A stretch of DNA of 56,022 nt, taken from positions 1-56,022 of IMG/VR virus record IMGVR_UViG_3300018005_000018. One strand, 5' to 3'. Positions 18,714 through 27,482 of the stretch are shown one piece after another. Within the stretch, counting starts at the first letter, position 1. Each line of letters starts with the position of its first letter. The notes beneath the pieces were generated by a model that had not been told where the DNA came from, ran no database searches, and saw only the letters and a program-made list of their open reading frames with translations. The position numbers and the translations under genes are program-made. Source of the DNA: a virus.

Positions 18714-20957
18714 ATTAATTCTTACAGAACTATAAGTCTTTTTTCTTAGATAATTATCGAGAGTATATTCCTGCTCATCAATCTCCTCTATATCCTCATA
18801 AGCACTTATTGTGCCAAGTAGTGCGTATCCTGCTGCTGTAAATAGGTCATAATTGGTCATGTCTTCCGGGCCGTCAATATCTCTACATTCCTCCAATATC
18901 TCTATATGGTTTTCCTCATCAGCCTCATTCTCGATGAAGGATTGCCACTCTGAAAAAATTTGCTGTTTGATCTTTTCTCCGGTCTGTTCTCCCGGTGTTT
19001 TGCTAAGAGTAAATGTCTTTGGATCGTACTTATAAAGCAAGTAATGTGTATAACCTCTTTTTTCAAAATGATCCCATAACAATGATACGTTTATTTCGGG
19101 GAATATTTTTACTCCATAATAAACGCACATCATAAGCATATCTTCAGCATAAGTGTCTTTGTCGGGAGGGCGAAAATTATATGTGCAGGCAAACTTACGC
19201 TTCATCGAAAAATTACCATCTTTGATCTTACCTTTCTTCACAACTGCACCACCACCATTCGATATCCTGTTCCCTTTTGTTTTATTAAACTTAAATGGAT
19301 CGCCTCCGGCACTTCCCCATTGCGTATTCCCTGGCTCCCAAAGATTATCGTCTTCATTGCGAAATTTCCTGTTATCCTCACCAGCATCAAGTTGATGACT
19401 GACCAAAAATTTACCATGCGTATTAGCCACAAAGATCACTCGCCCATCCCTGACATTATCAAACCACCGGAAGTCTCCGCGTACTATTGGTAGTTTTTTT
19501 ATAGCCAGTTCATCAATATATATTTCGAGTTTTGTTAAGTTGAATCCCGAATCTTTTGATGCGGTGCGAAAACACTCTGCAAACCTTATAGGATAAAGTC
19601 TTATTCTTGTAGATAGTTTTTCTGGGTTATTAAGAAGACTTTTTCGTTCATTCATTATGTATTCGTATGCGCCAATCTTGCTACCAATGAACTGTGCCTG
19701 TGCTTTAGTTGGTGTGTTAATAATACTCATACCATAGGGATCAATAAAACCAGCCAGTCCATCATAGGCAGGTATAAATAAATTCACAAGCCCTGTTTCC
19801 GTCTGTCCATTAAGATTTCTGTGGTAATAATTACTCATTAAACATTGACTCTTAAATGCCTTGCCTCCTCCCTTCTCCATCTCGCCTACCGTGGATGTTT
19901 TTATTGTAAATCCAATAATCTTTCTACCATCCATAAGACATTCTCTCACGACTGCGTGCCTAGCCTCACAGTTCAACCCTTTTTTGAGACGACCTACCTC
20001 ATCATCATGGTGAAAATAAAGTTTTGTCCCTTCATAAGCCGTTTCTTCGGATGTGCCAAAATCTATCCCTGATTCGAGTCCCAACTCCGACATTGCCCTT
20101 GAACCTCCTGAAGAAAGTCTTTTTGCTGGAGGAGAAAAGGATAACTCAGTCTTTGGTGATGTTGAGCCTTCATAGTTTGGTTTAAAAAAGAACGGCAGTT
20201 TTTTCCATGGGCTAACAACATGGCGCAAAAAACAAATTTTTGCCTTATCATCAGTCATGGATTGTATGCCACCTCTGGCGTTTATTGTCCGACTTATGAT
20301 CTCATAGTTGATACATGATGCTTTATATGTTGCACCTTCTCGTCTGTGCTTAGCATAGTTGAATCCTATCAAAACCCTTTCTCCTGTTTCTATCCATTCG
20401 TAATCTCCGATTTTGCTTTTTATTGCATAACTGGTTTCTGGGTCACACTTGGGATATTTTTTTTCGGTATAAGCTATTCTGGCAAAGAGGAAAAACCTTC
20501 TGTCCCTGTCTCTGTATTCCGGCAGTCCCGTATCAATGTGCCACCATCCACAATAGAAATAATGCCACCCGTCAATGTATGTAGGTACTCCATTATTCCA
20601 AAACCAATAGCCATTAAGCCTCCTGTCCCATTGCAAACGTATAAACTCAATCTCCTCGGCATAGATGTCCTTGTGTTCTTCCAGTTCATCCCATATCTCA
20701 TCCAGAGTCTCAAATTTGACCTGTAGTTCTTTTAAGCGTTTCGGTAGTTTTGGAGGATGCCACATCTGCTCCCGTGCAGGTAGTCCCCAATTATCAATCT
20801 TATGTGGCTCCGGTGGTAATGGCAGTATTATCTCTATTGGAATAAGGTCTTTATCATCCGTGTTTACCCAAACACTCTTTGGCGATTCCTCATACTGTGA
20901 AAGTATCTGGGCATCGACCTCTTTGTAATAGCGTTTAAGTAATTCGTAAGGTTTCAT
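18711..20957 (-). CDS. terL: Terminase large subunit
   Basis: 748 aa. ATPase part: a deviant Walker A (KHRREGATYKAS, about 203-214), Walker B (KLYFHHDDEVG, about 312-322, acidic pair DE), and a coupling motif (IKTSTVGEMEKGGG, about 352-365). Nuclease part: VIFVANTHGKFLVSH, then WGSAGGDPF (Asp about 553) and YAEDMLMMCVYYGVKIFPE in the RNase H-like fold. It cuts and pumps DNA into the procapsid through the portal, encoded next. Unusually, it is preceded by a PP-loop enzyme and a sugar cluster rather than directly by a small terminase. Confidence 0.9.
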   Translation of the reverse strand: MKPYELLKRYYKEVDAQILSQYEESPKSVWVNTDDKDLIPIEIILPLPPEPHKIDNWGLPAREQMWHPPKLPKRLKELQVKFETLDEIWDELEEHKDIYAEEIEFIRLQWDRRLNGYWFWNNGVPTYIDGWHYFYCGWWHIDTGLPEYRDRDRRFFLFARIAYTEKKYPKCDPETSYAIKSKIGDYEWIETGERVLIGFNYAKHRREGATYKASCINYEIISRTINARGGIQSMTDDKAKICFLRHVVSPWKKLPFFFKPNYEGSTSPKTELSFSPPAKRLSSGGSRAMSELGLESGIDFGTSEETAYEGTKLYFHHDDEVGRLKKGLNCEARHAVVRECLMDGRKIIGFTIKTSTVGEMEKGGGKAFKSQCLMSNYYHRNLNGQTETGLVNLFIPAYDGLAGFIDPYGMSIINTPTKAQAQFIGSKIGAYEYIMNERKSLLNNPEKLSTRIRLYPIRFAECFRTASKDSGFNLTKLEIYIDELAIKKLPIVRGDFRWFDNVRDGRVIFVANTHGKFLVSHQLDAGEDNRKFRNEDDNLWEPGNTQWGSAGGDPFKFNKTKGNRISNGGGAVVKKGKIKDGNFSMKRKFACTYNFRPPDKDTYAEDMLMMCVYYGVKIFPEINVSLLWDHFEKRGYTHYLLYKYDPKTFTLSKTPGEQTGEKIKQQIFSEWQSFIENEADEENHIEILEECRDIDGPEDMTNYDLFTAAGYALLGTISAYEDIEEIDEQEYTLDNYLRKKTYSSVRIN

Positions 20958-20959
20958 AT

Positions 20960-21790
20960 TTAAACATCACAATAATCCGTGCAGTTTCCCCAAAGTGTTC
21001 CTTGATTTTCATTAAAATTCACCTCATCAAGAGGTAATAATGAATCATGTAAATATATCTTCGATGTGATTCCTTTCATACTTGAATCCCTAATTGCCTT
21101 ATCAACCTCAACGGCTTTCTCAAAATCAGAAGAAACAGTTGTTTTCAAACGAATCCAATTCTGATCTGACTGAAATGGACAAAAGACACATGAAGATTTC
21201 TCTGGGATTGGCAAATTATGTTCTTTATACCAATTTAAAACGTCATTTCGAGACATTATTTCTGAGTCAATCTTAATACATTTTCCATCAGGATAAACCT
21301 TATATCCACAAAACGGATAAACATTAATCTTCCATCCCTCTTGCGGTATGTTCATTCTGGTTGCTTCATCAACTGTTATGCCTTGATAAATTTCTATTTT
21401 AGGAAAGCGCGATTTTCCTTTTAAATCAAGTGTCTCGCGGATTTTTTTATTAACCTGCATAATCTTATATTCAGGTGTGCATTGCCTCCGTAACATACCT
21501 TTCTTGTTATCGTTTATTGTAAAGGCTGGAATGGGTGCAAATCTATTGCCTGATGAATTAGATTGATTCAATAAATCATTTTGAAGATTTTTATAACTGG
21601 CTTTATGTAAAGTAATACCATTATTTTCGGTCATCCATTCAATTAAATAATTATAATATTCAATGGTTTTTGTTTTCTCTCCACCTGTATCTGCAAATAT
21701 AGCATGATCGCATCTTTCTATTTCTCCCATTGAACTCATGTAATATAATGCAGAACTCTGCACCCCTACTCCTAAACTGATTATTTTCAT
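20960..21790 (-). CDS. PP-loop ATPase, PAPS-reductase-like
   Basis: 276 aa from MKIISLGVGVQSSALYYMSS, where the SxGxxSSAL stretch is the PP-loop (adenylating) site; the upstream in-frame start at 21805 is less likely. HAIFADTGGEKTKT matches the second strand of phosphoadenosine-phosphosulfate reductase-type enzymes. Cysteines occur in RRQC, YPFCGY, SSCVFCPF and WGNCTDYC, so metal or Fe-S binding is possible. Phage members of this family have no settled role; DndC-type DNA sulfur transfer or base modification are analogies only, since no DndB/D/E-like partners are visible. It starts just after the glycosyltransferase gene and ends 3 bases from terminase. Confidence 0.75.
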   Translation of the reverse strand: MKIISLGVGVQSSALYYMSSMGEIERCDHAIFADTGGEKTKTIEYYNYLIEWMTENNGITLHKASYKNLQNDLLNQSNSSGNRFAPIPAFTINDNKKGMLRRQCTPEYKIMQVNKKIRETLDLKGKSRFPKIEIYQGITVDEATRMNIPQEGWKINVYPFCGYKVYPDGKCIKIDSEIMSRNDVLNWYKEHNLPIPEKSSCVFCPFQSDQNWIRLKTTVSSDFEKAVEVDKAIRDSSMKGITSKIYLHDSLLPLDEVNFNENQGTLWGNCTDYCDV

Positions 21791-21791
21791 A

Positions 21792-23084
21792 TCAATTATG
21801 CACAAAGAGTGCCTTGTTTATCCCAACAACTCTTAATCCTCTCCTACTACATTCCGCAGCACATTCCTCGGCAAAGGCTCCATCTGCCTGTTCATGTTCG
21901 TGGTTGAATCCCACTGCCTTTGCCACATCCATCCTTGTGATGAATGAACCCATGTCAATGTAGCATACCTGTACTCTTGTCTGAAGTATATCATATCCCA
22001 TGTAGGAATGAATGGTATTACAATAGACCATACCTACATCTGGCTGACAGCTATTTATAAAAAACTCCACAAATGGTTGTATATACTCGTTATCGTCATT
22101 TGTAATCAATATAAAATCAGTTGGCTCTCCCTGTACCTCCTGTACCATCATCTTACGGTTTGGGAATCCCCATTTGCCATTTACTTGCGGAGTTGATCTG
22201 AAGTTTAGTCGTGCATCATTGAATGACTTTGCAAGAAAGGCTGTAAGTTCTATTGGTGCCGGACCATCGTGAACAATGTTCATAGTCCAGTTTGGGTTTG
22301 TCTGACAAAGAAAATCCCAGATAAGCCTTGCGAGTTGTTGTGATCTTTGATACACTGTTACAATAACATGAATCTTCATATTGCGGTTTCTTTCGTAGTT
22401 ACTTCGTGGATAGGTTACATCGAAATGCCCTTTTCCTTCGGTCAATAGCTTTCTAATGTTCAATCCCGAGTTATGAAACTCGAATGCCCTGACGTTTGTA
22501 TTAGAGCCAACCCAGAACTCCCTGTGATACCTCCAATCTGACTCCAGATAACCATGATTAAGTGTTTGCAGGTATCTTGTCTTTGCCCACCAGAAGTTGC
22601 CAGAGAAGTGAGGAAAATAGCCTATTGGCGTGTCTTGGTTCCAGAGGATGCCACAACAGTCATATCCGAGATCGAGTTTAGTCACACAATCTCTCCAGTT
22701 CTCAATATTAAAATATTCCATGTACCTGCGCCAGTCTTCGGTAGCCGGTGTACATTTAGTCACGCTTTTTGTATGGAAGTAGAACACATAATCATCGGGA
22801 TTAACCATGGAATAGTCTCTTACCCATTTCAGGGTGTTAGCCTCTTCGTTATTGTTTGGATGAACAACAATCTCAACCTTGTCTGAATCTTTCCATATAC
22901 CCTTTACCCATTCAATACCGTTCTCCGGTGATTTGCCCGGGTGATCGGTGATACCAATGTACAACTTACTGCAAGCATTAAATAATCCGAATTTGATAAG
23001 ACTGTCAAACTGACTAAGCATCATGGTCTGGTAATATGGTCCCGCCATAAATACATGATATGCTATGATAATTTTTTTTGTCAT
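21792..23084 (-). CDS. Two-domain glycosyltransferase
   Basis: 430 aa from the ATG at 23084 (ATGA overlap with the methyltransferase). N-terminal domain (about 1-225) with DDYVFYFHTKSVTK, WRRYMEYFNIENWRDCV and FPHFSGNFWWAKTRYL closely resembles the separate 209-aa protein encoded at 26551-27180. C-terminal domain (about 235-430) is a GT-A family 2-type transferase: KIHVIVTVYQRSQQL, NIVHDGPAP, and the DxD-like FILITNDDNEYI. It should transfer sugar from a nucleotide donor; target unknown (virion protein, DNA base, or host envelope). Confidence 0.8.
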   Translation of the reverse strand: MTKKIIIAYHVFMAGPYYQTMMLSQFDSLIKFGLFNACSKLYIGITDHPGKSPENGIEWVKGIWKDSDKVEIVVHPNNNEEANTLKWVRDYSMVNPDDYVFYFHTKSVTKCTPATEDWRRYMEYFNIENWRDCVTKLDLGYDCCGILWNQDTPIGYFPHFSGNFWWAKTRYLQTLNHGYLESDWRYHREFWVGSNTNVRAFEFHNSGLNIRKLLTEGKGHFDVTYPRSNYERNRNMKIHVIVTVYQRSQQLARLIWDFLCQTNPNWTMNIVHDGPAPIELTAFLAKSFNDARLNFRSTPQVNGKWGFPNRKMMVQEVQGEPTDFILITNDDNEYIQPFVEFFINSCQPDVGMVYCNTIHSYMGYDILQTRVQVCYIDMGSFITRMDVAKAVGFNHEHEQADGAFAEECAAECSRRGLRVVGINKALFVHN

Positions 23085-23818
23085 TTCTTTGCTACGAATA
23101 ATAGACAATCTCCGTGTGGTGTAGGCTCAACCATTTTTGTCATTATGCTTTTAAACCCGGCATCGAGAAAGCATCGCATCATCTCCTGTGGATACATCCA
23201 AAATGCTGTTTCGTTTAGACTTGCGCAATATTCTTCGAGGGTGTTTCTCAAATTTCCCCAGAACATCACCTTGCCTAAATATGTCTGTCCCATTGCCTCT
23301 ATATGACTTTCCTCCTTACATGGGTATTCAGCACTAGCTACCTGCGACCATACAAATACCATGTCTGTAATTTTTGCCATGTCGTAGATTAGTTGTGCGG
23401 GGTTTGTCTGATGATACAAAACTCCAAGTGCAGTCACCACATCAAATTTATCTCCCTTGTAGTTTGCTACATAGTTACAGAAGTCTCCAAATACAAACTT
23501 AGCTTTCATTAGTTGAAATGCCTCTTTGACTATCAGACATCGCATAAAACAATCGGAAAGTCCCTCTATACTTATGACCTCCTTTGCACCACGATCTACC
23601 ATCATTTTAGTATGTGCTCCCTCTAATGGCCCTAATTCAAGTATGTATTTCCCTTTTACATCGCCAACTGTCTCTATAAGCCATGTCAGATATGGACTCG
23701 TCTGCCACATCGCTGTGCCTCCGACCAACTTACCATTTATCTCAAACTGAGTAGTCCATCCTTTCATAATGGCAAACATAGATTCAGGAGAACAGTCTGT
23801 GCCAATTATTGTATTCAT
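23081..23818 (-). CDS. Class I SAM-dependent methyltransferase
   Basis: 245 aa. Motif I YILELGPLEGAHTKMMVDRG, the acidic end of strand 2 (VISIEGLSD), a motif near FVFGDFCNYV, and FDVVTALGVLYHQTNP (motif IV/V region) show a Rossmann methyltransferase of the small-molecule or sugar type rather than a DNA methylase (no NPPY or PC motif). Overlaps both neighbours by 4 bases, so it is co-translated with the glycosyltransferase. Confidence 0.8.
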   Translation of the reverse strand: MNTIIGTDCSPESMFAIMKGWTTQFEINGKLVGGTAMWQTSPYLTWLIETVGDVKGKYILELGPLEGAHTKMMVDRGAKEVISIEGLSDCFMRCLIVKEAFQLMKAKFVFGDFCNYVANYKGDKFDVVTALGVLYHQTNPAQLIYDMAKITDMVFVWSQVASAEYPCKEESHIEAMGQTYLGKVMFWGNLRNTLEEYCASLNETAFWMYPQEMMRCFLDAGFKSIMTKMVEPTPHGDCLLFVAKK

Positions 23819-24330
23819 AGTATTCTACTTATAACATTGAGGTTTGCAAACTCCCCAAATAATTCTTTTGCTGCGTTATTATAAGCAATTGCAGCAAGTT
23901 CTTCAGTTGCAAATGAACCCAATCCTTTGCGTTTTTTATCTATATTTATATAAGCAGTTATTGTCTTATATTTCTTTTGCTTATCATTCTTGCCTCTTAC
24001 AAAACTGACGCAAACTCCCTTAAATCTTGACTTACCCCAAGAAGTTTTATTTTGTTGATTTTGAGAATTTGTGCATAATCTTATATTATATTTTTGATTA
24101 TTCAACCCATTATGATCTTCATGATCAACCTGTACTCCTTGTGTAGCATTAAGTATTTCCCTGTGCATTTGAATATTTGGTCTCTGTTTGCCATTTAAAC
24201 GCCCATTATATCTTGTTGCATAATAAGTATTTCTATGTTTTCTGGCGAACCATTTCCATTGCATGAGGAAATCATAATTATCATCATCTACTAATGCGAT
24301 CTTACCTTGTGTTAAATGAATTTCTTTCAT
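23815..24330 (-). CDS. HNH/AP2 homing endonuclease
   Basis: 171 aa from MKEIHLTQGKIALVDDDNYD; an upstream in-frame start at 24447 would translate a structured leader and is rejected. HNH core: IQMHREILNATQGVQVDHED, then NNQKYNIRLCTNSQNQQNK; C-terminal AP2-like DNA-binding part: SRFKGVCVSF, LGSFATEELAAIAYNNAAKE, FGEFANLN. It sits between two sugar-pathway genes and has its own promoter and leader; its stop is coupled to the next methyltransferase, so insertion kept the operon running. Confidence 0.85.
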   Translation of the reverse strand: MKEIHLTQGKIALVDDDNYDFLMQWKWFARKHRNTYYATRYNGRLNGKQRPNIQMHREILNATQGVQVDHEDHNGLNNQKYNIRLCTNSQNQQNKTSWGKSRFKGVCVSFVRGKNDKQKKYKTITAYINIDKKRKGLGSFATEELAAIAYNNAAKELFGEFANLNVISRIL

Positions 24331-24356
24331 TGTACCAATATTTAAAAGAATGTACC

Positions 24357-24422
24357 AAAAAATGTAGTGAGAAAGAGTTGGTACTTCTCCTTTCATCGGG
24401 CAATTACCCCCGACTATCTCAC
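24357..24422 (-). ncRNA. Structured leader or small RNA (three-way junction plus U tract)
   Basis: On the minus strand, closing stem GTGAG/CTCAC (24422-24418 with 24371-24367), hairpin TCGGG/CCCGA (24413-24396, 8-base loop), hairpin AAAGGAG/CTCTTT (24393-24372, 9-base loop), then six T at 24362-24357. The second loop contains GTACCAA (24384-24378), which can pair with TTGGTAC at 24358-24352 and again at 24338-24332, the latter directly before the endonuclease ATG. It begins about where a transcript from the TATCTTTG box would start. Fits either a short terminated RNA or a leader that hides the start codon. No known RNA family recognised. Confidence 0.5.
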
Positions 24423-24424
24423 CA

Positions 24425-24432
24425 CAAAGATA
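24425..24432 (-). promoter_or_regulatory. -7 box TATCTTTG before the HNH gene leader
   Basis: Perfect TAnnTTTG on the minus strand, just after the stop of the C-methyltransferase gene. No good TTG box upstream. Predicted start lies at the 5' base of the structured RNA. Confidence 0.5.
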
Positions 24433-24443
24433 TAAATTATTTT

Positions 24444-25655
24444 TCATTTACCTATAACGGATATATTCGGAAACATCACAATAAACTTACCAGAATACTG
24501 CCCTTTTAAAGAATCAATAATGTAGTCTTTGAAATTATGTGCGAGAATAAGTATATAATCGGGCTGAAAGGCTTTTAATGATTCCCGACTGATAACTTCA
24601 ATACCTGTTCCTGGCACGAACTTGCCCTGTTTGAACGGAGTGTCATCAATGATGAAGGGGATCATATCATCATTTATCCCACAGCTATTAAGAAACACAC
24701 ATCCTTTCGCTGCAGCACCAAAACAAACAATCGTCTTATTTATTGCCAAAAGATCATAAATGAATTTACGAAATGTCTCTATTTTCTCGTGTGTTCTCTT
24801 TCCCCATTTGACACAATATTCCTCGGTAATAGTTTTTTCCAGATTAAGGAATGACAATATTGTGCTATCAGGATATCTGTATGATGATTCTTTTACACTA
24901 AGCACACGTAATGTCCCTGCGTGCATATCGTGATATGATACATTAACAACCCTTAATCCTTCCTGTGCCAATAGATCAACAATATTTTTCAAGCAATAAT
25001 AATACACATGTTCATGATAAATCTGGTCATAGTTATCATTTGCAAGCGTTGTGAGGATATATGGAAATTCCAGACACCATACACCCTCATTTGATAAATT
25101 CCTCTCTACACCTCTCACAAATGAACGAATATCGACAGTATGCTGAAACACGTTTGTTGATGTTATTAGTTTTGCTTTATATGGTAATCTTGTTTGCGAA
25201 TCAAAATAAATATTCAGATATTCGATGCCATTCTCTTTGTTAATATCAATAAAACTTTTGCTACAATCCACGTTCACATAATGCAGATTACAGTTCTCTT
25301 TGCGGAACTCCATAAGGAGACTACCGTCATTGCCTCCTATGTCCACCACCAAATCTTTATCTTTGAAGTTCACATGACGGGATAAGTAGTCATACATTTT
25401 TGCACAATGATCAAGATAGGGTTTGTTAACTCCCGACTTATAGAGATAGTTTAGAAACATATCATCTTTATTGACAACATCAGTCAAACATATTAACCGG
25501 CTCTCATGGAAGAATTGTATTGCCAATGGGAATCTCTGACAAGCCAATGATTCTTTTTTTGTATCACAGAAATTATTCACCAATGGTACAGTCCCAAGAT
25601 TAAGAAATTCTACTCGTTTTATACTACCGGATATGGGACATGAATCAATCTTCAT
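24444..25655 (-). CDS. Sugar C-methyltransferase (NovU/TylCIII type)
   Basis: 403 aa with the three-part layout of this family: a short N-terminal region (FLNLGTVPLVNNFC), a SAM-binding core (LVVDIGGNDGSLLMEFR), the hallmark QIYHEHVYYYCLKNIVDLL, and a C-terminal Rossmann-like domain (IVCFGAAAKGCVFLN, PDYILILAHNFKDYI). Family members methylate a ring carbon of nucleotide-bound deoxysugars. The N-terminal zinc-ribbon cysteines seem partly missing. Overlaps the RmlD-like gene by 4 bases; together they suggest making of an unusual branched deoxysugar. Confidence 0.8.
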   Translation of the reverse strand: MKIDSCPISGSIKRVEFLNLGTVPLVNNFCDTKKESLACQRFPLAIQFFHESRLICLTDVVNKDDMFLNYLYKSGVNKPYLDHCAKMYDYLSRHVNFKDKDLVVDIGGNDGSLLMEFRKENCNLHYVNVDCSKSFIDINKENGIEYLNIYFDSQTRLPYKAKLITSTNVFQHTVDIRSFVRGVERNLSNEGVWCLEFPYILTTLANDNYDQIYHEHVYYYCLKNIVDLLAQEGLRVVNVSYHDMHAGTLRVLSVKESSYRYPDSTILSFLNLEKTITEEYCVKWGKRTHEKIETFRKFIYDLLAINKTIVCFGAAAKGCVFLNSCGINDDMIPFIIDDTPFKQGKFVPGTGIEVISRESLKAFQPDYILILAHNFKDYIIDSLKGQYSGKFIVMFPNISVIGK

Positions 25656-26554
25656 TTCAAATAATCTTTATAATCAGTTTCAATATAATCCCTAAGTGCG
25701 TCTTTCCATGGTCGCATAATATTAAGTCCACGCAAATCGAGTTTTTTATTAACAAGATTTTCAAATACCGGACGGATAGATGTGTATTGCTCTGCAAAAT
25801 ATTCCGAGTCCACAATGTTTATCTTGACACTTTTTTCCAGATGTAATATCTTCAATATTTCCCATGTTATGTCGAGTCTTGATGTCACACCCTTGCAAAC
25901 CATGTTGTAAAGACCATACATACCCGTTTCAATAAGGAGACTCACATTCATGGCAAAATCTTTTGTGTATGTCATAGTGCCTCCCCTGTCATTCACAATA
26001 GTCAGTTCTTTTGCTCCGTTTTTTAGTTGTGACATGATCTTCTGTACAAACTTTTTATCTTTTGTCGGGCCACCCCCAACCATCCATCCGGCCCGACAAA
26101 CATAATATTTTCTAGCATATTCAATGACAAACCTCTCTCCTGCCCATTTTGACCTTGCATAGACATCAAGAGGATTAGGTATGTCCCAATCATCACAAAG
26201 TTCTTTTGTCCCATCAAAAATGCCTGCTGTACTGATATACAGGATTGGTATATTGAGTGCATTGGCAATACGAACAGCATCTTCCACAGCGAGTGTGTTT
26301 ACTAGATATGCCTCATCAGGATTGGCTTTACAGAACTCCAGATCGGTATATGCTCCGAGATGGAAAAGATAATCTGGTTCAAAATTAAAAACATCATTTC
26401 TATAAGCCTGCAGTCGGCGAAAATCCAAAAATCTTAACCATGGTTCATTAACATTCTTATCAGTGCATCGCAGATCATAATCGTTATTAAACCAATGATA
26501 GAATGCATCTCCAAGCATACCGCCACATCCACTAATGTAAATTTTTTTCTTCAT
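25652..26554 (-). CDS. RmlD-like NAD(P)-dependent sugar reductase/epimerase
   Basis: 300 aa short-chain dehydrogenase. Nucleotide-binding ISGCGGMLGDAFYHW (GxxGxxG), FEPDYLFHLGAYTDLEFCKA, ILYISTAGIFDG and the catalytic YARSK (Tyr/Lys) match dTDP-4-dehydrorhamnose reductase and relatives. Makes or modifies a nucleotide sugar for the neighbouring transferases. ATGA overlaps on both sides show it belongs to the cluster. Confidence 0.85.
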   Translation of the reverse strand: MKKKIYISGCGGMLGDAFYHWFNNDYDLRCTDKNVNEPWLRFLDFRRLQAYRNDVFNFEPDYLFHLGAYTDLEFCKANPDEAYLVNTLAVEDAVRIANALNIPILYISTAGIFDGTKELCDDWDIPNPLDVYARSKWAGERFVIEYARKYYVCRAGWMVGGGPTKDKKFVQKIMSQLKNGAKELTIVNDRGGTMTYTKDFAMNVSLLIETGMYGLYNMVCKGVTSRLDITWEILKILHLEKSVKINIVDSEYFAEQYTSIRPVFENLVNKKLDLRGLNIMRPWKDALRDYIETDYKDYLK

Positions 26555-27180
26555 ACTTTCTTATATTTCATTATAAAAACATCCTGCCCAGGTTCGACAA
26601 ATTCTTCAGCATAAAAATTTCCTCTTGCTTTACAGATATACTGTTCTGCCTGAAATCTATCATGTAGTTCAAGCGTATCAATCTTCGGCAGTTTGTTAAT
26701 AAACTGTCTATTAAACCACCAAAAGTTACCGGAAAAATGATCCGGACTATACATACGGTTCACAGATGACACATCATAGCCACATGTACATACCCTGTCA
26801 CAATGTTCTACCCATCTGTTTAAAATTGCCTCATTGAGCCATTCACGCCAATTACTTATATTTGTTTCAAATGGTCGAGTAATTCCTTTTGTGTGAAAAT
26901 AAAAGCCAACATATTCCGAAGTGTCCTGTTCGATAAGTCTGAGTGTTAAGAACTCATATTCACCCGGATTACCCGATATAATACGAATCTTTAGTTTTGG
27001 GTAGAGATTAGAAAATAATCTTTTAAATTGTGCTATTTCTTCCGGCAGTCCTATGAGCCCGATGTTTATTTCCTCACAAGCATCATATAGTCCTGATGTT
27101 AGTAATATGCGCATCTGGTTGGCACATATTGAATGCCAGATAGTGTGTAGCCAGATGTGCCAGAATCCTTTAATATTCAT
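26551..27180 (-). CDS. Glycosyltransferase-related protein (stand-alone copy of the N-terminal domain at 21792-23084)
   Basis: 209 aa. Shares with the larger transferase the ordered motifs YVGFYFHTKGITRP, ISNWREWLNEAI and PDHFSGNFWWFNRQFINKLP. The FHTKG and HFSGNFWW signatures occur in uncharacterised glycosyltransferase families of capsule and phage loci. It lacks the GT-A half, so it is either a full small transferase or a partner of the larger one. Starts with an ATGA overlap to the gene before. Confidence 0.65.
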   Translation of the reverse strand: MNIKGFWHIWLHTIWHSICANQMRILLTSGLYDACEEINIGLIGLPEEIAQFKRLFSNLYPKLKIRIISGNPGEYEFLTLRLIEQDTSEYVGFYFHTKGITRPFETNISNWREWLNEAILNRWVEHCDRVCTCGYDVSSVNRMYSPDHFSGNFWWFNRQFINKLPKIDTLELHDRFQAEQYICKARGNFYAEEFVEPGQDVFIMKYKKV

Positions 27181-27482
27181 TTTACTAATTTAAATATATT
27201 ACCATGATAACCAATTTCTTTGCCATCAACATATACGAACCACCCTCCGGCAGCAATCGTTCCGGGTTCTACTTTGGTTATGATATGTTCTCCCCATCCT
27301 AAATATTCATCTGCAAGATATTTGATTGCCTCTCTGTTTTTGTCTTCACTTAATGCACAATTTGGATATTCTTTATTATATAAAAGTCTATTTTCTTCAG
27401 AATATTCCATCAGCCGAACTTTATCATTAATATTAAATATAGGTAATACTTCTTTTTTATGAAAAAATTGTAAAATATTCAT
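27177..27482 (-). CDS. Hypothetical 101-aa protein
   Basis: Small charged protein with a beta-rich C-terminus (GGWFVYVDGKEIGYHGNIFK). No family recognised. It overlaps both neighbours by 4 bases and so is a true member of the operon, linking the terminase-side genes to the sugar cluster. Confidence 0.55.
   Translation of the reverse strand: MNILQFFHKKEVLPIFNINDKVRLMEYSEENRLLYNKEYPNCALSEDKNREAIKYLADEYLGWGEHIITKVEPGTIAAGGWFVYVDGKEIGYHGNIFKLVK

Noticed and set aside
24331-24447. N-terminal extension of the HNH endonuclease
   Set aside because: It would translate the structured leader; family members start at the chosen ATG.
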